Source: Phoronis australis
Taxonomy: Eukaryota; Phoronida; Phoronidae
DNA: 59,930 nucleotides
Reading direction: 5' to 3'
NCBI GenBank assembly: GCA_002633005.1
Contig: NMRA01000015.1
Span: 850,297-910,226, forward strand
This document shows, piece by piece, positions 46,401-57,766 of the stretch. Every line of letters starts with the position of its first letter. Position 1 is the first letter of the stretch. A program made the position numbers and the translations under genes. The notes below the pieces were generated by a model, which was not told the DNA's origin, made no database searches, and worked only from the letters and a program-made list of their open reading frames with translations.

Positions 46401-49400
46401 TCTTCACACTAGTTGGTGCACAGACAAAATGGATTGGAATTCAAAACAAAATTATCCATGGAATCCCTAAATTTTAGTCAGCATGATTTATATTTTGTTA
46501 ATTAGTTCGAAATCTATACGTTTAAGGTGGCACTGAACAGTTAGGCTGCAGCCGCCGCCAATTTGCAATGCCACAAATTAAACTTTGAGGGGTAGGCCAG
46601 GCTTGGGGACAGTTTTGAGGTAGGCGTTACATGTAGGCTCATTGAATCTGGTTTGTTTGTATTTTTGAACATTTGGGGCAAGAGAGAAGACCACTATCTC
46701 GTCTGTAGCTGCACTCTTGTCCAACTGATGGCGGCCCCTGTTGCATTTGTGCATTTTTAGGTACTAAGGAAGCGTCTGCGAGTTCAGGTAGCTCTCAAAC
46801 AAGCCAGAATTGCAAAACTAGTTGATGCGACAGTACTTTTGGACCACATTTTGGAATCTGTAGGGAATTTGTTTTCAGAAAAAAATGTTGGCTTTTGTTG
46901 CGCATCAACAGAGAAGTGGTAGTTTTTGGATGAAAAGTGCCCATTTTTGTGGGTTTTGACTTGTTTTATTAGCCTACTTGTAGGAGTGGAAGGTCCAAAA
47001 ATACAAGGCAGAATAACGTTTCTGTGCTCTAATGTGAAATGACTTTAAAAAATTCATTCTTTGCATACGACAGAGTAAAATAGAAGGTGAAAATTCCATA
47101 CATGTGTTAAGAAAACCCAGTGAAAACTGTTTTGTGTCCCCTAAGCAGTTTTAAATTCTTCTGTCGCCGTCTGTCCTGCAGCCATCGCCGCCGTTACAGG
47201 TCATGGTGATGACATCCAAATCTAACTGAATTGTGCACTGGGGAGGTTACTCTTTTGTTTAGAAGCACTGCTTTCGTGTCAGCCCGGTTATTACTATTTG
47301 TTTCTCCTATCTTGTAACTGCAAAATGTCCGTCTCCCGCGCCGTCATGTGTTCGATGGTGTAACTGTTAACAGTTTTTTTAAATAGTCATTTCGCTTTCC
47401 ATTAACACAAATTTTGAGATTTTTAATAAAAACAAAAAAGTAATATATTTGACAGCCCCTCGTGCAAAACTGAAACATGTTATAAACATTTTAATGGAGT
47501 TTTGGAGAACAGCAGAGTATCTGGAAGTTTCATATGGATCCTGTTAAAATGATGGTCTAAAGTTAGTCAAATGAGGGTCTCGAAGTTAGTCAAATGAGGG
47601 TCCCGAAGTTAGCCAAATTATAGTCCAAAGTTAACCAAATGATGGTCCAAAGTAAGCAAAAGTTGAATATTTTCCTAGGGTCTTACATAACCTTAACATC
47701 ACACTAATTTCTCTGCTGAATAATGAGATGCTCTTGCGCAGGTTCATTGGCATATAATTACTACGTGCCTGAGACTGATAACGACTATTAACTGCGTCAA
47801 TGGTCTAATTGCCTATAGCCAGCCAGGTCTTAAAAGCAACCACGTTTCATACAAATGGTGTCAACACTCGTGATCAAGACGTGGAGCTCTGAAAATTTGC
47901 TTAATGCCCTACTCAAGCGTGTAATTTAAATTTCCGAAACCAGAGCTATGCATTAAATTACGAGCTTATTGTTGTATGCGCTTACAAGATGCCAGGCAAC
48001 GGGTTCAGAGTTCAAGGTTCGAGACAGTTCGTCTCATTTCGTTTACATGATGATTTATGAAGATTATAAAAAAGTAATTACGTTTGATCCTTTAAACCAC
48101 TAGTTCTTAACCTGCATGGATATCTTTGATAAGCAAAGAGACGTAGAAGATCTATATAGGTGAACGACTTATCCAAGGGAATATGTGGGACATGGCGCTG
48201 CGATATTTAGAACCTTAATGCGGACAAGTTTGCGTATTTAGCCTAACGTCTTCAACACTATAGCTTTTCACTTAGTAAAAGTATGTATTTTCTGAAAGTA
48301 GGAAACCTGTAAAATTTATTTTTTGTCCTACTAATCCCTTGTTGATTGAGTCACGCCACCTCGTCTTTTTAGTAAATTAAGTTTAGCATTGTATGTATAT
48401 TGATAACAAAATAACGGTATCAATAACGTTATCAAATTTCACTAGATATAGATGTTCAAGGAGAGATCTGAAAATGTGCTGAGGTTTTCAAAAATGTCTT
48501 TCCCTTCGCATTTTTTGCAAATTCATGAAAATCACCATTTTCTGTTTTTGATAGCCCCTCACGCATAAGTGAAACATGTTAAAAGGACAACATTACATAA
48601 AACATGATGTCTGAAAGTATCATATGATTCCCAGCAAACAGTTTCAGAGATATGACGTTCCAACGTTAGCCAAACATGGACATTTTTCTTTGGTTCTAAA
48701 TAACCTTAGCTTTTCAGTAATGTTTTATCGATAACTTCCATTCATGGATGCATGCATGTGAGCAATGACCTTTGAATTATAATCGTTTCCATGGCAAACA
48801 TTAATTAAATGAGAATTACATACATTTTCGCATAACTTTAACGTTTCATTTCTCAATTCGGGTCGTGAGTATTGATCAAACTAGCGGAAGAGTAAACTAA
48901 AACGGTACTGAAAATAGACATTTTCCTGTTCAAGTTTTGTCAGAAATTCTGATTGTAGGTACCTCAGCTATTATTTTGTTGCGAGTATATTTAAAAAGCA
49001 CGTCAGTAATAAAATTTAAAATGCACTACAGTGTACAGTCAATTACCGTTAAGCGAATTTTTCAGAGAGAAGGACTAGTTAACTACAAAATCCTAAAGTC
49101 CTTAACGATAAATTGTTACACTGATGATAAGAATTATTTCAATATGCACTAGTGCACCGAATTTAGCCAGAAAATGTGGCAATGTTTCCAGATATCAATT
49201 AGTTCCCAAAACGGAACTCGCCTACGTTTTTCTCTATAAAACGGTCCTGGTCTCAATGTAAGATGGATGAAGCTAACAATATTACCTTTTGTCCAGTTAA
49301 AGTGTGAAGCGCTTCCTTCACTTTAGCAAACGAACCTTCTCCGAGCGTTTTGCCTATGAGGTAGTCTCCAACTCGTTTACTGTGCGGATACGTTCGCAGC

Positions 49401-49546
49401 AATTCACGGCGAAAGTCGAGCGCCTTACGAATACGCTCCTGCGATTCCTCACTTTTGGTCTCACGGCTGCTGCGAGCCTGCATGACTTTACTTGGGACGC
49501 TGCTGCACGTGAGCCGAGCGTCTTCGGGTTGTGTGTCCACCGTCAT
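33815..49546 (-). CDS. HUNK: HUNK-type serine/threonine kinase (AMPK-related family), nine exons, 750 residues
   Basis: Exons in transcript order: 49546-49286, 45093-44801, 42914-42859, 42601-42445, 41770-41643, 41197-41105, 38796-38498, 37139-36803, 34443-33815, total 2253 bases with all junctions in phase. The kinase domain spans about 63-325 with P-loop G-E-G-S-F (69-73), catalytic Lys91 in VAVK, HRD (184-186), DFG (204-206), activation-loop Thr229 in T-Q-C-G-S-P and APE (238-240). '[19 protein letters not shown]', 'KNLKRE' and '[13 protein letters not shown]' are HUNK-specific in my recollection of the family, rather than NUAK, MELK or SIK. After the kinase comes a UBA-like helical region (about 345-395) and a long Ser/Lys-rich tail. 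Human HUNK is about 714 residues. It phosphorylates protein Ser/Thr in the cytoplasm. All catalytic residues are present. Confidence 0.92.
34560..36690 (-). repeat. Dispersed repeat R, copy B, split by Kolobok-like copy 2
   Basis: The outer pieces (34560-34645 and 36337-36690) match, in reverse complement, one continuous stretch at about 40477-40870. The join in the undisturbed copy is 'cattggTTAAtgtaatga', which shows the insertion site of the transposon at TTAA. The repeat lies in the last HUNK intron. Confidence 0.8.
34646..36336 (+). mobile_element. Kolobok-like DNA transposon relic, copy 2
   Basis: Starts AGGAGAATGCCACCC, ends GGGTGGCATGCTCCT, flanked by TTAA (34642-34645 and 36337-36340), 1691 bp. 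Colinear with copy 1 at 956-2657. A THAP-like reading near 34800-35090 keeps Cys residues that copy 1 lost ('LRCIVPAC', 'IRVCG') but is broken by stops and frameshifts. It contains an internal tandem duplication near 35265-35485 not seen in copy 1. It sits inside repeat R in the last HUNK intron, on the opposite strand to HUNK. Confidence 0.78.
36803..37139 (-). CDS. HUNK: HUNK exon 8 (Ser/Lys-rich tail)
   Basis: Acceptor 'tccttttttag', phase 0, 112 codons plus one base. Peptide begins '[13 protein letters not shown]' and is rich in Lys, Ser, Asn and Pro without a recognised fold. Donor CCA G|gtttgt is weak. Confidence 0.78.
37140..38497. other. HUNK intron 7, nothing recognised
   Basis: No further exon or clear mobile element was seen. 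Confidence 0.4.
38498..38796 (-). CDS. HUNK: HUNK exon 7 (post-kinase UBA-like region)
   Basis: Acceptor 'tcccttacag', donor AAG|gtattt. The peptide begins '[20 protein letters not shown]', matching the segment that follows the kinase in HUNK, then '[20 protein letters not shown]' and '[13 protein letters not shown]', three predicted helices like the UBA-related domain of AMPK-family kinases. Confidence 0.9.
39113..39279. mobile_element. Palindromic MITE in HUNK intron 6
   Basis: The element starts ACCTTATTCACGCAGTC and ends with its near-exact inverse. The inner arms 'ctttttaggt' and 'aaacaatgcatt' also pair, so the 167-bp unit folds nearly end to end. No target duplication is clear and the superfamily is not assigned. 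Confidence 0.7.
39280..40476. other. HUNK intron 6, mostly unique sequence
   Basis: A segment near 39955-39990 ('agcgccacctatact...gtggcc') resembles, in reverse complement, the end of repeat R copy B near 36640-36670. Otherwise nothing was recognised. Confidence 0.4.
40477..40870 (+). repeat. Dispersed repeat R, copy C (uninterrupted)
   Basis: Plus-strand copy of the repeat that hosts Kolobok-like copy 2. It preserves the empty TTAA target and defines repeat R over about 390 bases. No coding capacity is convincing. Confidence 0.8.
41105..41197 (-). CDS. HUNK: HUNK exon 6 (end of kinase domain)
   Basis: Acceptor 'tttgatccag', donor ACA G|gtacat. Peptide '[19 protein letters not shown]' and 'AMEHPWI', the conserved C-lobe end with the Arg of subdomain XI. 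Confidence 0.93.
41643..41770 (-). CDS. HUNK: HUNK exon 5 (kinase subdomains IX-X)
   Basis: Acceptor 'ccttttcag', donor ATA A|gtaagt. Peptide '[20 protein letters not shown]', nearly the vertebrate HUNK sequence in this segment. Confidence 0.94.
42445..42601 (-). CDS. HUNK: HUNK exon 4 (DFG and activation loop)
   Basis: Acceptor 'ctgtttcag', donor AGC AT|gtgagt. Encodes D-F-G-L-S-N, the activation loop with '[14 protein letters not shown]', then '[10 protein letters not shown]'. Asp204 is split across the intron. Confidence 0.95.
42859..42914 (-). CDS. HUNK: HUNK exon 3 (56-base micro-exon, catalytic loop)
   Basis: Acceptor 'cttgtttcag', donor ATT G|gtaagt. Encodes '[18 protein letters not shown]', the catalytic loop after HR. 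Short, but both splice sites and both phases are exact. Confidence 0.94.
42915..44800. other. HUNK intron 2, nothing recognised
   Basis: No exon, RNA gene or clear mobile element was seen. A 14-base palindrome AGTGCGATCGCACT near 44070 is the only local symmetry noted. Confidence 0.4.
44801..45093 (-). CDS. HUNK: HUNK exon 2 (kinase N-lobe to HR of HRD)
   Basis: Acceptor 'aaaattaag' (AAG rather than CAG, weak), donor CAC AG|gtgagg. Encodes VAVK with the ATP-binding Lys, 'KNLKRE' with the helix-C Glu, the hinge region after '[13 protein letters not shown]' and 'LHSAGVLH'. Confidence 0.93.
45094..47554. other. HUNK intron 1, first part, nothing recognised
   Basis: No exon or clear mobile element was seen. 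A short GCC run lies near 45345-45360. Confidence 0.4.
47555..47650. repeat. Degenerate 22-23 bp tandem repeat in HUNK intron 1
   Basis: About four units built on 'agttagtcaaatgagggtc' with substitutions. Confidence 0.75.
47651..49285. other. HUNK intron 1, second part, nothing recognised
   Basis: No exon, RNA gene or clear mobile element was seen. Confidence 0.4.
49286..49546 (-). CDS. HUNK: HUNK exon 1 (start codon and P-loop)
   Basis: ATG at 49546 opens 87 codons to donor AAG|gtaata. The N-terminal 60 residues are polar. They are followed by '[19 protein letters not shown]', the HUNK P-loop region. The ATG is the first in frame before the kinase domain, and no CpG-rich promoter is obvious upstream. 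Confidence 0.92.
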
Positions 49547-52500
49547 AATTTTGTCAAAAAACCAGCGTTGGTCACAGAAACATAATGCCGGAGATCTGTT
49601 GTCGTTGACGTGCCAGTCGCTGTTGAAATGATGACAGTAATTAGAGAGTGACGCTAAAGTGAAAAGCCGTCTTCCAGTTATTCAAGAGTTAAGCGCACGA
49701 CTCGAGACACTTCGTGACACATATCTGGAAATACGTAAGCAAGGCAACCTCGATCTAGCGGTTAACAATACCACAGCACGCTCTGTTGTGTCATCGGTTA
49801 ATTCCAGTGATAATTAGACTCCGGGTGCTGTTTCCAAAAGGTCCACCACGTGTCCTTGAAGACGTGTACGTATTGGGTATATCCACAACAGCTTTTATCA
49901 ACAAACTCCTCAGTCCCCCTCCATTTAGAATTACTATGTACAGAAAAACAAATTTCCTTGCCTGCATGGCAACTAAGATTTATAATGAAGGTATATTGTT
50001 TGCAATTGGCTTAGCGCAAGTCTGTTAAGTATGAGAAAAAATTAACACGCCTCGCCTAAGAAACAAGAAAAACACGACTTACACGCGACTGGATATAATC
50101 AGCGTTTGCGTGTTCCATTAGAAACATGAGAAAGCTATTGTTTCACGCAAAGCTCTCGGGAAATTGAATTTAGCATGGAGTGGACAGTAGAAGTGAGCTA
50201 TGGGCTGAATAATTGAACGAGAATCTCTGTTCAGCGTATTAATAGACATATCCCGGTCAGTTATGCTTGAATATGATCTGTACTAAGCGCATTCTTATTA
50301 TCAATTTATTATCCAAAATATATATCGCTCCGTAAAATGACGTCGGCGCAGCATTTTCGGGTGGAACTCAACTGTGTTTTTAGGAAATCAAAATGCCCCG
50401 GCCTTTGAGTCAATCCAGAAAGATAAAATCATCTCGAGTCTCCTTTACACGCAGTTTGTAGCAAGCTTGTATTGGTTTGTAAGGGGCGCATTTGTTGATA
50501 GCTTCTCAAGGGACCTCTTTTTCAGGAATGTTTTCGTAATAGTTACATGTTTTTAGAGATTTTAAAGCCTTCTAAATGCCTATTTATTGAATTATATTTT
50601 AAACAACAATTACCTTCGCACTATTTTCATTTTGAAATAGAAAATCAAGATGAAATTTCGTTCCATTGTGTAGAGTTTTGTTGCAAAAATGGGTTCTCTT
50701 GTAGGCTTGCTAACCTAAGATGAATATTTAAGAGCGGAATTTAGTTGGAACTAATCTCACCATTCGTGACCGGGGAAACAAACCATCTACATGGCGTAAA
50801 TATTTCCTATTTGCAGCTGCACACCTCCACATAAGGAAAATTGACATTGACTGACAGTCTGGCTGTCCAGTTACAATACTGGGGATATTCGATAAAACGT
50901 TTGGTGGACTCGGAGGTGGAACTACGAAATTGTGATACCCACATATTAGAGACACAGCCAAGCAGCAATAAACGCCCTAAAGACACCAAGGGTCAATTCT
51001 AGTCGTGTTAATGCTCGCATTAATGAGCTTAACAAGCTTGCAACTGAAAAAACTGTCAACATACACGTAGCAATGAACAGCAGTGGAAATGTAGACAGAC
51101 TGACAAAGACAGGGGGCATTGTGTAGTTGAACCTGCTATCCCGGTATCCTACGGATGCTGCAGGCTGAATGTACGCAAGTATGGAAAGCCAAAACGAAAA
51201 ATTTCCAGGACAAATTTTCTATTCAAGAATTAAAAACAACTTGTTCGTAAGTCACTAAACAACGTACGTTAGGTAGTTATTGCCAATTAAAGCATGGGTC
51301 CATGTGGGTAATAGCTTTGAGTACTACGAGTTCATTTCGAAAATGGAGAACCAGATTCGGATGGTTTGCCATAATCCATGATAATGGTGCTGATGTTGAT
51401 AATGGCATTTACTTCAGTATTACCGTTACAAGGTTGTTGATGGTGTCTATCTGAGGTTTAATGTTCTTGTTCACGATTCATATCAGTGTCATCACATCTG
51501 AATGCCCCAGCCTGAGCTAACTAGGACTTAGTAGTAGTCGTAAGCCTTATACTATTTGTGATAATGGTAGGCATAGTGGTCCAAGTGTTATAAATTTGCC
51601 TCATCCAAGACTGTCTTGTGTGTAAGAATGTGCTAGTTTCCCTAAATTAAAGGTCATGAACAACAAGCCCATGAATACTACACATTATTTACTAAGTTCT
51701 AAAAATAATGAGTAGGATATTTTATAGGAATAACAAATGAATATATAAAGTCTGCAGGCTCTAAGCTTGTTGGAACTGAACTCGTCAATCCTCTGACGGT
51801 GTTCCACCGAAACAACAAAGAAGCCGGCAGCTTTTTCTTCTAGGGAGTTTACATTTGAATTTCTTTTTCAGGCGTTTTAAGAACCCTTCATGGTGATTGT
51901 TCTCACAGATTCAGGACTGCGACTTGGTACGAAGTGGTCTACCTGTGTTGTGTGCCAATTACACCCATGACGTCTGGAAGGTTAAAGGATTCCGTGGGCA
52001 TCTTTGACTTGGTATCGACGTCTGATATGGAGAGGTCCTGAGAGTATTGCGTTCCTGTTCCATCACTCAATTTCTTAATGCTGTACAGTCACACTCTTTA
52101 TTATAAACTTCCAACTTTGTTTTCTCAAGCTGAATCTGCTGCACGACCTGCAAAATCCCATTCCCTGCGAAGTAGTCCACGACAGCCTTCTCAAGCGTTG
52201 CCTCCACAAATGCTTCTACTTCGTCTTTTGACTCGCGGTGCTGATCAAGTCCATTCTGCTTTCTCCTTCACCACAGTGACCCCTGTAGCCAAAGCGACGT
52301 AGGCCTGCAACAATGAGCATCATTCACGAAAAGTTACACCGGACGTCATCAATAGCGCATGCCTCGATTACGTTTTAGTCAGAACAACAATAATGGAAAA
52401 AACACATTATCGAAATAGCTTTATGTAAGGACAAATTAGCCAAAAAAGATAATCGATGTAAGGCTGATTCGCAAATAGGTAGAGGGGATCGTCGAATTCC

Positions 52501-53663
52501 ATGCTTTGTTGTTCGATCGATAGTGCATTGTTCATTTAATGCCAAAATAGTTGGCTATGTCGCATACAAACCATGAAATAAGATTGGTGGTTGATGTTTC
52601 CAGGCTCGTTTGATACAATTAAGTTTGTCCGTTTCCGTTCCGCGTTATCGTGTACACTGTTACATGTACAACTTATACATGTAGGCCTACAATAACGTCG
52701 CACGGATAATGACGAATTGTATCGAATGAGCGTGGATGTTTCGGCTTTATCTAACTTTCAACATCTCCATGTTTTTAAGCGAGATGGGGCACGTATTGAA
52801 GATAATGCAAAACACGGTCACCTCACGTAGTTTAACAAATTACGTACAACAAATGTTGAGTAATTATGTACGGAGAGATTAGAGCAACACAGTGCGCGAT
52901 CAATTATACTATATTTTAAACAATTGACACGTTCGTCAGATGTTTTGTTCTGAAATCAAGTATTGCAAAATATTATAAAATATTAGTGCTGGGCGCGGCT
53001 TCAACTTTGGTTGAGAATCAAGCCGCATAAACACGATGGTTGCGTATCGAGGTAGCTAAGTGGCAAGATAAAGCGAACGAATGGTAGCGCTAATGAAAGC
53101 TCACCAGCGTGGTAATATACTTACAACATCTCTTGTGGCGCTTTTTATTGCCCATCTTACCAGAGAAAGTACCTATTATACGTTATTTACTTGTATTCAT
53201 TATATTGTAATTGTACTAGTCATAATAAATGACCTTATATCGCCTACCTCGATCTCCTTTTCATTTCTGGTAACGAGCTTGCGACGCACGTATCATGTAT
53301 CTTTATTCGGGACATATGTCGATCATAAACAACATTGCCACTGACGTCCGACTAAGTCAGCAAGCCTTCGCCATGAGACAGATGACCAGGTCTCGAAGTG
53401 GGTTAGGCCTAGATGGTACAAACATAGTCCTATCACGAAGTTAGCAAATACGGAAAGAAAAACCTTAAATAAAGACATTAAAGCTTGTTGAATTACAGTA
53501 TGCGATGAGATAGCTCTTCTGAACAACTGACACATTCATCAGGAATGGGCTCATTGGCAAGTCTTTGTGTACCAAAAGATGGAGCTTTATCCAGATAACA
53601 ACCGTGGAAGAGCTAGGTCCTGTAGTGCTGCCGAGTTCGGCCCAAGAGAAGTTTTAACCTCTC
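49547..53663. other. Intergenic upstream of HUNK, nothing recognised
   Basis: No exon or RNA gene was recognised. Open frames here are short and domain-free. The HUNK promoter should lie at the low-coordinate end. Confidence 0.4.
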
Positions 53664-53834
53664 CAGTGGCGGATTTAGAGGGGGGCCAAGGGGGCCATGC
53701 CCCTCCCTTAAAATTCTCCCAGATTCCGTGCGCAGTTCGGGAGTGCGAATGTCTGACGGCAAAATCCTTAGTGGCTAATAGGCTCTGCCCTGGCTCAGGC
53801 TGCCCAGTCTCGATCCAACTCAAATCCGCCCCTG
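53664..53834. mobile_element. hAT-like MITE, copy 2
   Basis: Begins CAGTGGCGGATTTAGAGG and ends AAATCCGCCCCTG, matching 24825-24988 at both ends and loosely in the middle ('gtgcgaatgtctg'). Confidence 0.6.
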
Positions 53835-56679
53835 AAACTTTCCTTCATAAATCTGAGAGCACGAGCAAATGATGGGGCATAAGATATGGAAAGCTCGATC
53901 GTCAGCGCATGGAGTTAAAACGTATGTTGTCTCTGAAGTTCAAGAGATCATATAATCCGATGCAACCCTTTGAAAGCAAGATAGGCACGGCAGAAGGGGA
54001 TATATCACTGCAAGCACAATCATCTCGTCCCGTGGGGGGAGAACGTAAAGTGCTAGCGCAATCATCTCACGTAGTACAACACCGTACGTACAACAACCCT
54101 TGAACAGTTGCCATTTAAAGATCAGAGTCGGGTGTTACAACATAACTTGAGACGAAGTCACATGTTTATGCCATGTTAAACAGGCATGGGCTAGTGCGCA
54201 CGGAGTCCGGCTAAAGCTTTTAAATATTCGGAATTAGTGTTGTCATGTGCTACCTTTGGGTCCATAGCAGTGTTTTTCGGTACCTGAGCAAGGTCTCGTC
54301 AACCCCAGCTCCCCCCGGCTAGCTCATGCCCCTGACCCACAATGAAGTAGGCCTGGCGTTGTAGCCGGTTTCCACCCGGCCGAGACCTGTGCCGGCGTTG
54401 TCCTCTCGGCACCGTTCCTCAGCTCAATATTCCCGCGCCCTGCCGAGTGATTTCTGGGATGAGTGCCTCTCCAGCTCCGTGCTAATCACTTCATCTCATC
54501 CTAAATCATGCAGCAAAACTTGCGTTCGCCATTTTTTCTCCCGTGTAGTGACTATACACTCGGCCACTCCCACCCCACCCCGAAGAAAAATATTTTTTTC
54601 GCCCGCGCCTTGTGCAGTTAGGCCTCTGTGGGTGTAGTAAAATCCTGAAGGCCCTTCGGCGGAGTTCTCCAATTCCGGTCAGTCAGTGACGCCAGGGCAC
54701 TCGACCCACTCATGGCAGGATTCTGGAGTAGCCAAGAGCCGGGCGGTCCGAGAACGAAGCTATACTACTACCCACCATAGTCAATGTGAGGAATAATCAT
54801 ATATTTTCCGGCAAAAGTAGGATTGATGAATGGGACTTCTAGTGATGAAGAATTCGTCATTTTTTTCATTTCTTCACCATCATGGTGATAACAGGCGTAG
54901 GCCAATAGCTAGCCGGCGCATATAGGGTAGGTCGGGCCTACAATAAGCTGCAGTAGAGGATGGATGCGAGACAAACCACTCCCAGTTTTGACTTTTGTGT
55001 AAGCCGTGTATGTCAAACCCTCGTTTCACCGATCCCGAGCGGAATCGTGATCACTGACTGAAAAGCCACTGACGGGGGGCCACTCTGCCCGGCGGCCCGC
55101 GTCATAAAGCCCGTAGTCAGTGGCGGGTCCCACTAGCCTACTGAGGCCCATTAGTTTCGGCGGGCCGGGCTACCGTGCGGCAACCGACCCCCGGCGGGCT
55201 ACGGCGGGGACTAGTGGAAGAAAACTGCCAAAATGCTCAGCCTGGACGGGGGGACCGTACAGTAACTAGTAGTTACATAATGTAGGGCCAAATTGACTTT
55301 CATATCTTAAAAAAATCCTCTACTGACACGCTTAAGTCATTTAGTTCGAGCGGTGTGGCAGTCATGAAACCAAAAAGGCCGGGGTCGACTTCACTAGCGT
55401 CACGCGGCGAGACTTAATTGGAAATCACTCGGCACTGAGTTGTCATACTCCGTGCACAATTAATTAAATTATGTTCACGGCGTGTTTTCGTTGTTCCAGT
55501 CACAGTCTCATGATTGAAGTAGGCAGGCACTTGAATTTGGATAGTGCCGGCAAACAGAGTGTGTCCCTTCTCAGTGCGGCCCCGTGACGCCGACTGGATC
55601 GAGAGGCCCCGGGCTTCCAGTCGGCGTCACGGTGGACCCGGTTTCCTTCAGCTGAGAGGCTGAGCGAAAATTATGTTGAAGTGTACTCAGGGCTACCGGA
55701 ATTTTCCGTCCTTTTTCAAGTTCAATTGATTAATGTCCGGTCAACTAGTGATGATGCTAAATTAGTTAGCCTGTACACGTGTATTTTATGCTTTTCTTAT
55801 CCGCGTGATATAGCTTGCTGCACTACAGTGGGCCTAGGGCCGTTATATTACAGAAATATTTTGACTGATTGAAAAATATAGCGGGAATCGTGTGCTTTCA
55901 TTAAAAATACACGGCAATATCTCGTGAAATCTTGTCTCTCTAGCGAAATCTTGTCTCTCTAGCGAGGTCCTAGCGTTATTGAACTCCGTACCAAAGACGT
56001 TTACAAAGACCCCTCTGGTCCATAGGCTTAACCCCGGGATGCTTGTTTGCCTGTCTGACAGGAGGTGGGACGTATCTCTGTTTGCTCTTTACAACTGGAA
56101 AACTCAAAAAGCAACGTGTGGCAGAAAATCAACTTGCCACGGCAGCAAGAATGTTTTCTAATGTCATTTTTGTCCTAATAACCTAGTATTGGGATTTTGT
56201 GCGGTTTTGGCCATGTTTTCAAAGTTAACGAATACAATTCGTCTGGGTAAGTATATTTCGGTATCTTTTAAGTATGACTATCGCACACGGCAACCCTTTT
56301 TCTTATTACTATTAGGTAACATTTTCGAATAGCAGATCATCAGTCCATCGGCATCAGGACACTGGGTTTTCAAATCGGGAGATTTTCACTGTATCGGGAG
56401 AATTTCTCTGAGAAAACATCAATCTCCCGCTCGTTTTGTTATTGCATAAAAAATTGATGATATCAATTATAAATTTTGGTTAAAAAGTGTTGTGTGCGCA
56501 GGGCCCTCAATCCTTTGTTTTTTCGGCCGAATGTAGACCCCTCTGAAAAATATTTAAAAACCACTCAAAATTTTTATCACGAGGCCCAAAAATTCCTCTT
56601 AAGTGATTGAATTATTCCCCTCAAGATTCAAATCGCTTGCATGCCAACTCATACTAGTGACAAATTGAAATAGCACAAA
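53835..56679. other. Intergenic, with a GC-rich patch at about 54290-55650
   Basis: The GC-rich patch stands out from the AT-rich surroundings and could be a promoter region, possibly of the GLT8D-type gene to the right, but no start exon was recognised. A 22-bp direct repeat occurs near 55927-55970. Confidence 0.35.
55582..55632. repeat. Perfect 17-bp inverted repeat with 17-base loop
   Basis: CCGTGACGCCGACTGGA at 55582-55598 is matched exactly by its reverse complement at 55616-55632. GC content is high, so a stable hairpin is expected. Confidence 0.9.
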
Positions 56680-56692
56680 ATGTTTGGCTATA

Positions 56693-57764
56693 CTGAGGCA
56701 GAGCCTATGAGGGCTTATGTCAGGGGTGGGGATGCTTTTGATGGTGATCAGGAGGTAGAAATGCCCCCTCACTCAAAATATTCCCCTCTCAGAAGGCAAA
56801 GGCACATGAATGGGATCTGTTGTATTATTGTCGTGCCGAGACAGGCTCCCACCATTTTAGTGTCTGAGTATTTCTAGAGGTCCTCACATAATGTCCGTAC
56901 AGGAGGGGGGTGAACTCCAGAGAGCCCAGACGATCTTGTCATGTGACTAGTCACGCGATGTAGATGCGACCTTTCCCGGGCTCTTCTGTCGTTAGGTGTC
57001 GCACCAGGCTAACACTAACGTACAATAAGAAAGGACATCCTAGTCACATCATAGAGATGCCACAGCCAAGAGTGACGTTATTTATTACAGATCTCTATGA
57101 ATCTCTGAAACTTGCGTTGGTGCGTCTTGTCTCAGGCAGTGTCCCAAGATAGAAGCCCTATGTTGTGCCAGGTTATTACTAAATCTACTACATACATGGG
57201 CGGTGCATCATAGGGGGCTGGGGGNTGAGGCAGAGCCTATGAGGGCTTATGTCAGGGGTGGGGATGCTTTTGATGGTGATCAGGAGGTAGAAATGCCCCC
57301 TCACTCAAAATATTCCCCTCTCAGAAGGCAAAGGCACATGAATGGGATCTGTTGTATTATTGTCGTGCCGAGACAGGCTCCCGCCATTTTAGTGTCTGAG
57401 TATTTCTAGAGGTCCTCACATAATGTCCGTACAGGAGGGGGGTGAACTCCAGAGAGCCCAGACGATCTTGTCATGTGACTAGTCACGTGATGTAGATGCG
57501 ACCTTTCCCGGGCTCTTCTGTCGTTAGTTGTCGCACCAGGCTAACACTAACGTACATTAAGGAAGGACATCCTAGTCACATCATAGAGATGCCACAGCCA
57601 AGAGTGACGTTGACATTTATTACAGATCTCTATGAATCTCTGAAACTTGCGTTGGTGCGTCTTGTCTCAGGCAGTGTCCCAAGATAGAAGCCCTATGTTG
57701 TGCCAGGTTATTACTAAATCTACTACATACATGGGCGGTGCATCATAGGGGGCTGGGGGGGGGG
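56693..57764. repeat. About 530-bp near-identical direct repeat across a single N (likely haplotype join)
   Basis: 56693-57224 and 57226-57764 match almost base for base, with a few substitutions and one small indel, and are separated by one N (57225). A second gap (NN, 57765-57766) follows in a G run. The two copies look like alternative alleles placed in series. Confidence 0.85.
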
Positions 57765-57766
57765 NN

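Noticed and set aside
33815-49546. NUAK, MELK or SIK instead of HUNK
   Set aside because: The P-loop region, the KNLKRE segment and [13 protein letters not shown] match HUNK from memory, and the post-kinase segment GPC...[10 protein letters not shown] follows the HUNK pattern.
56693-57764. Tandem duplication of a small gene (two 65-residue open frames with the same sequence)
   Set aside because: The N at the joint, the near identity and the lack of any domain indicate an assembly join of alleles around non-coding sequence.
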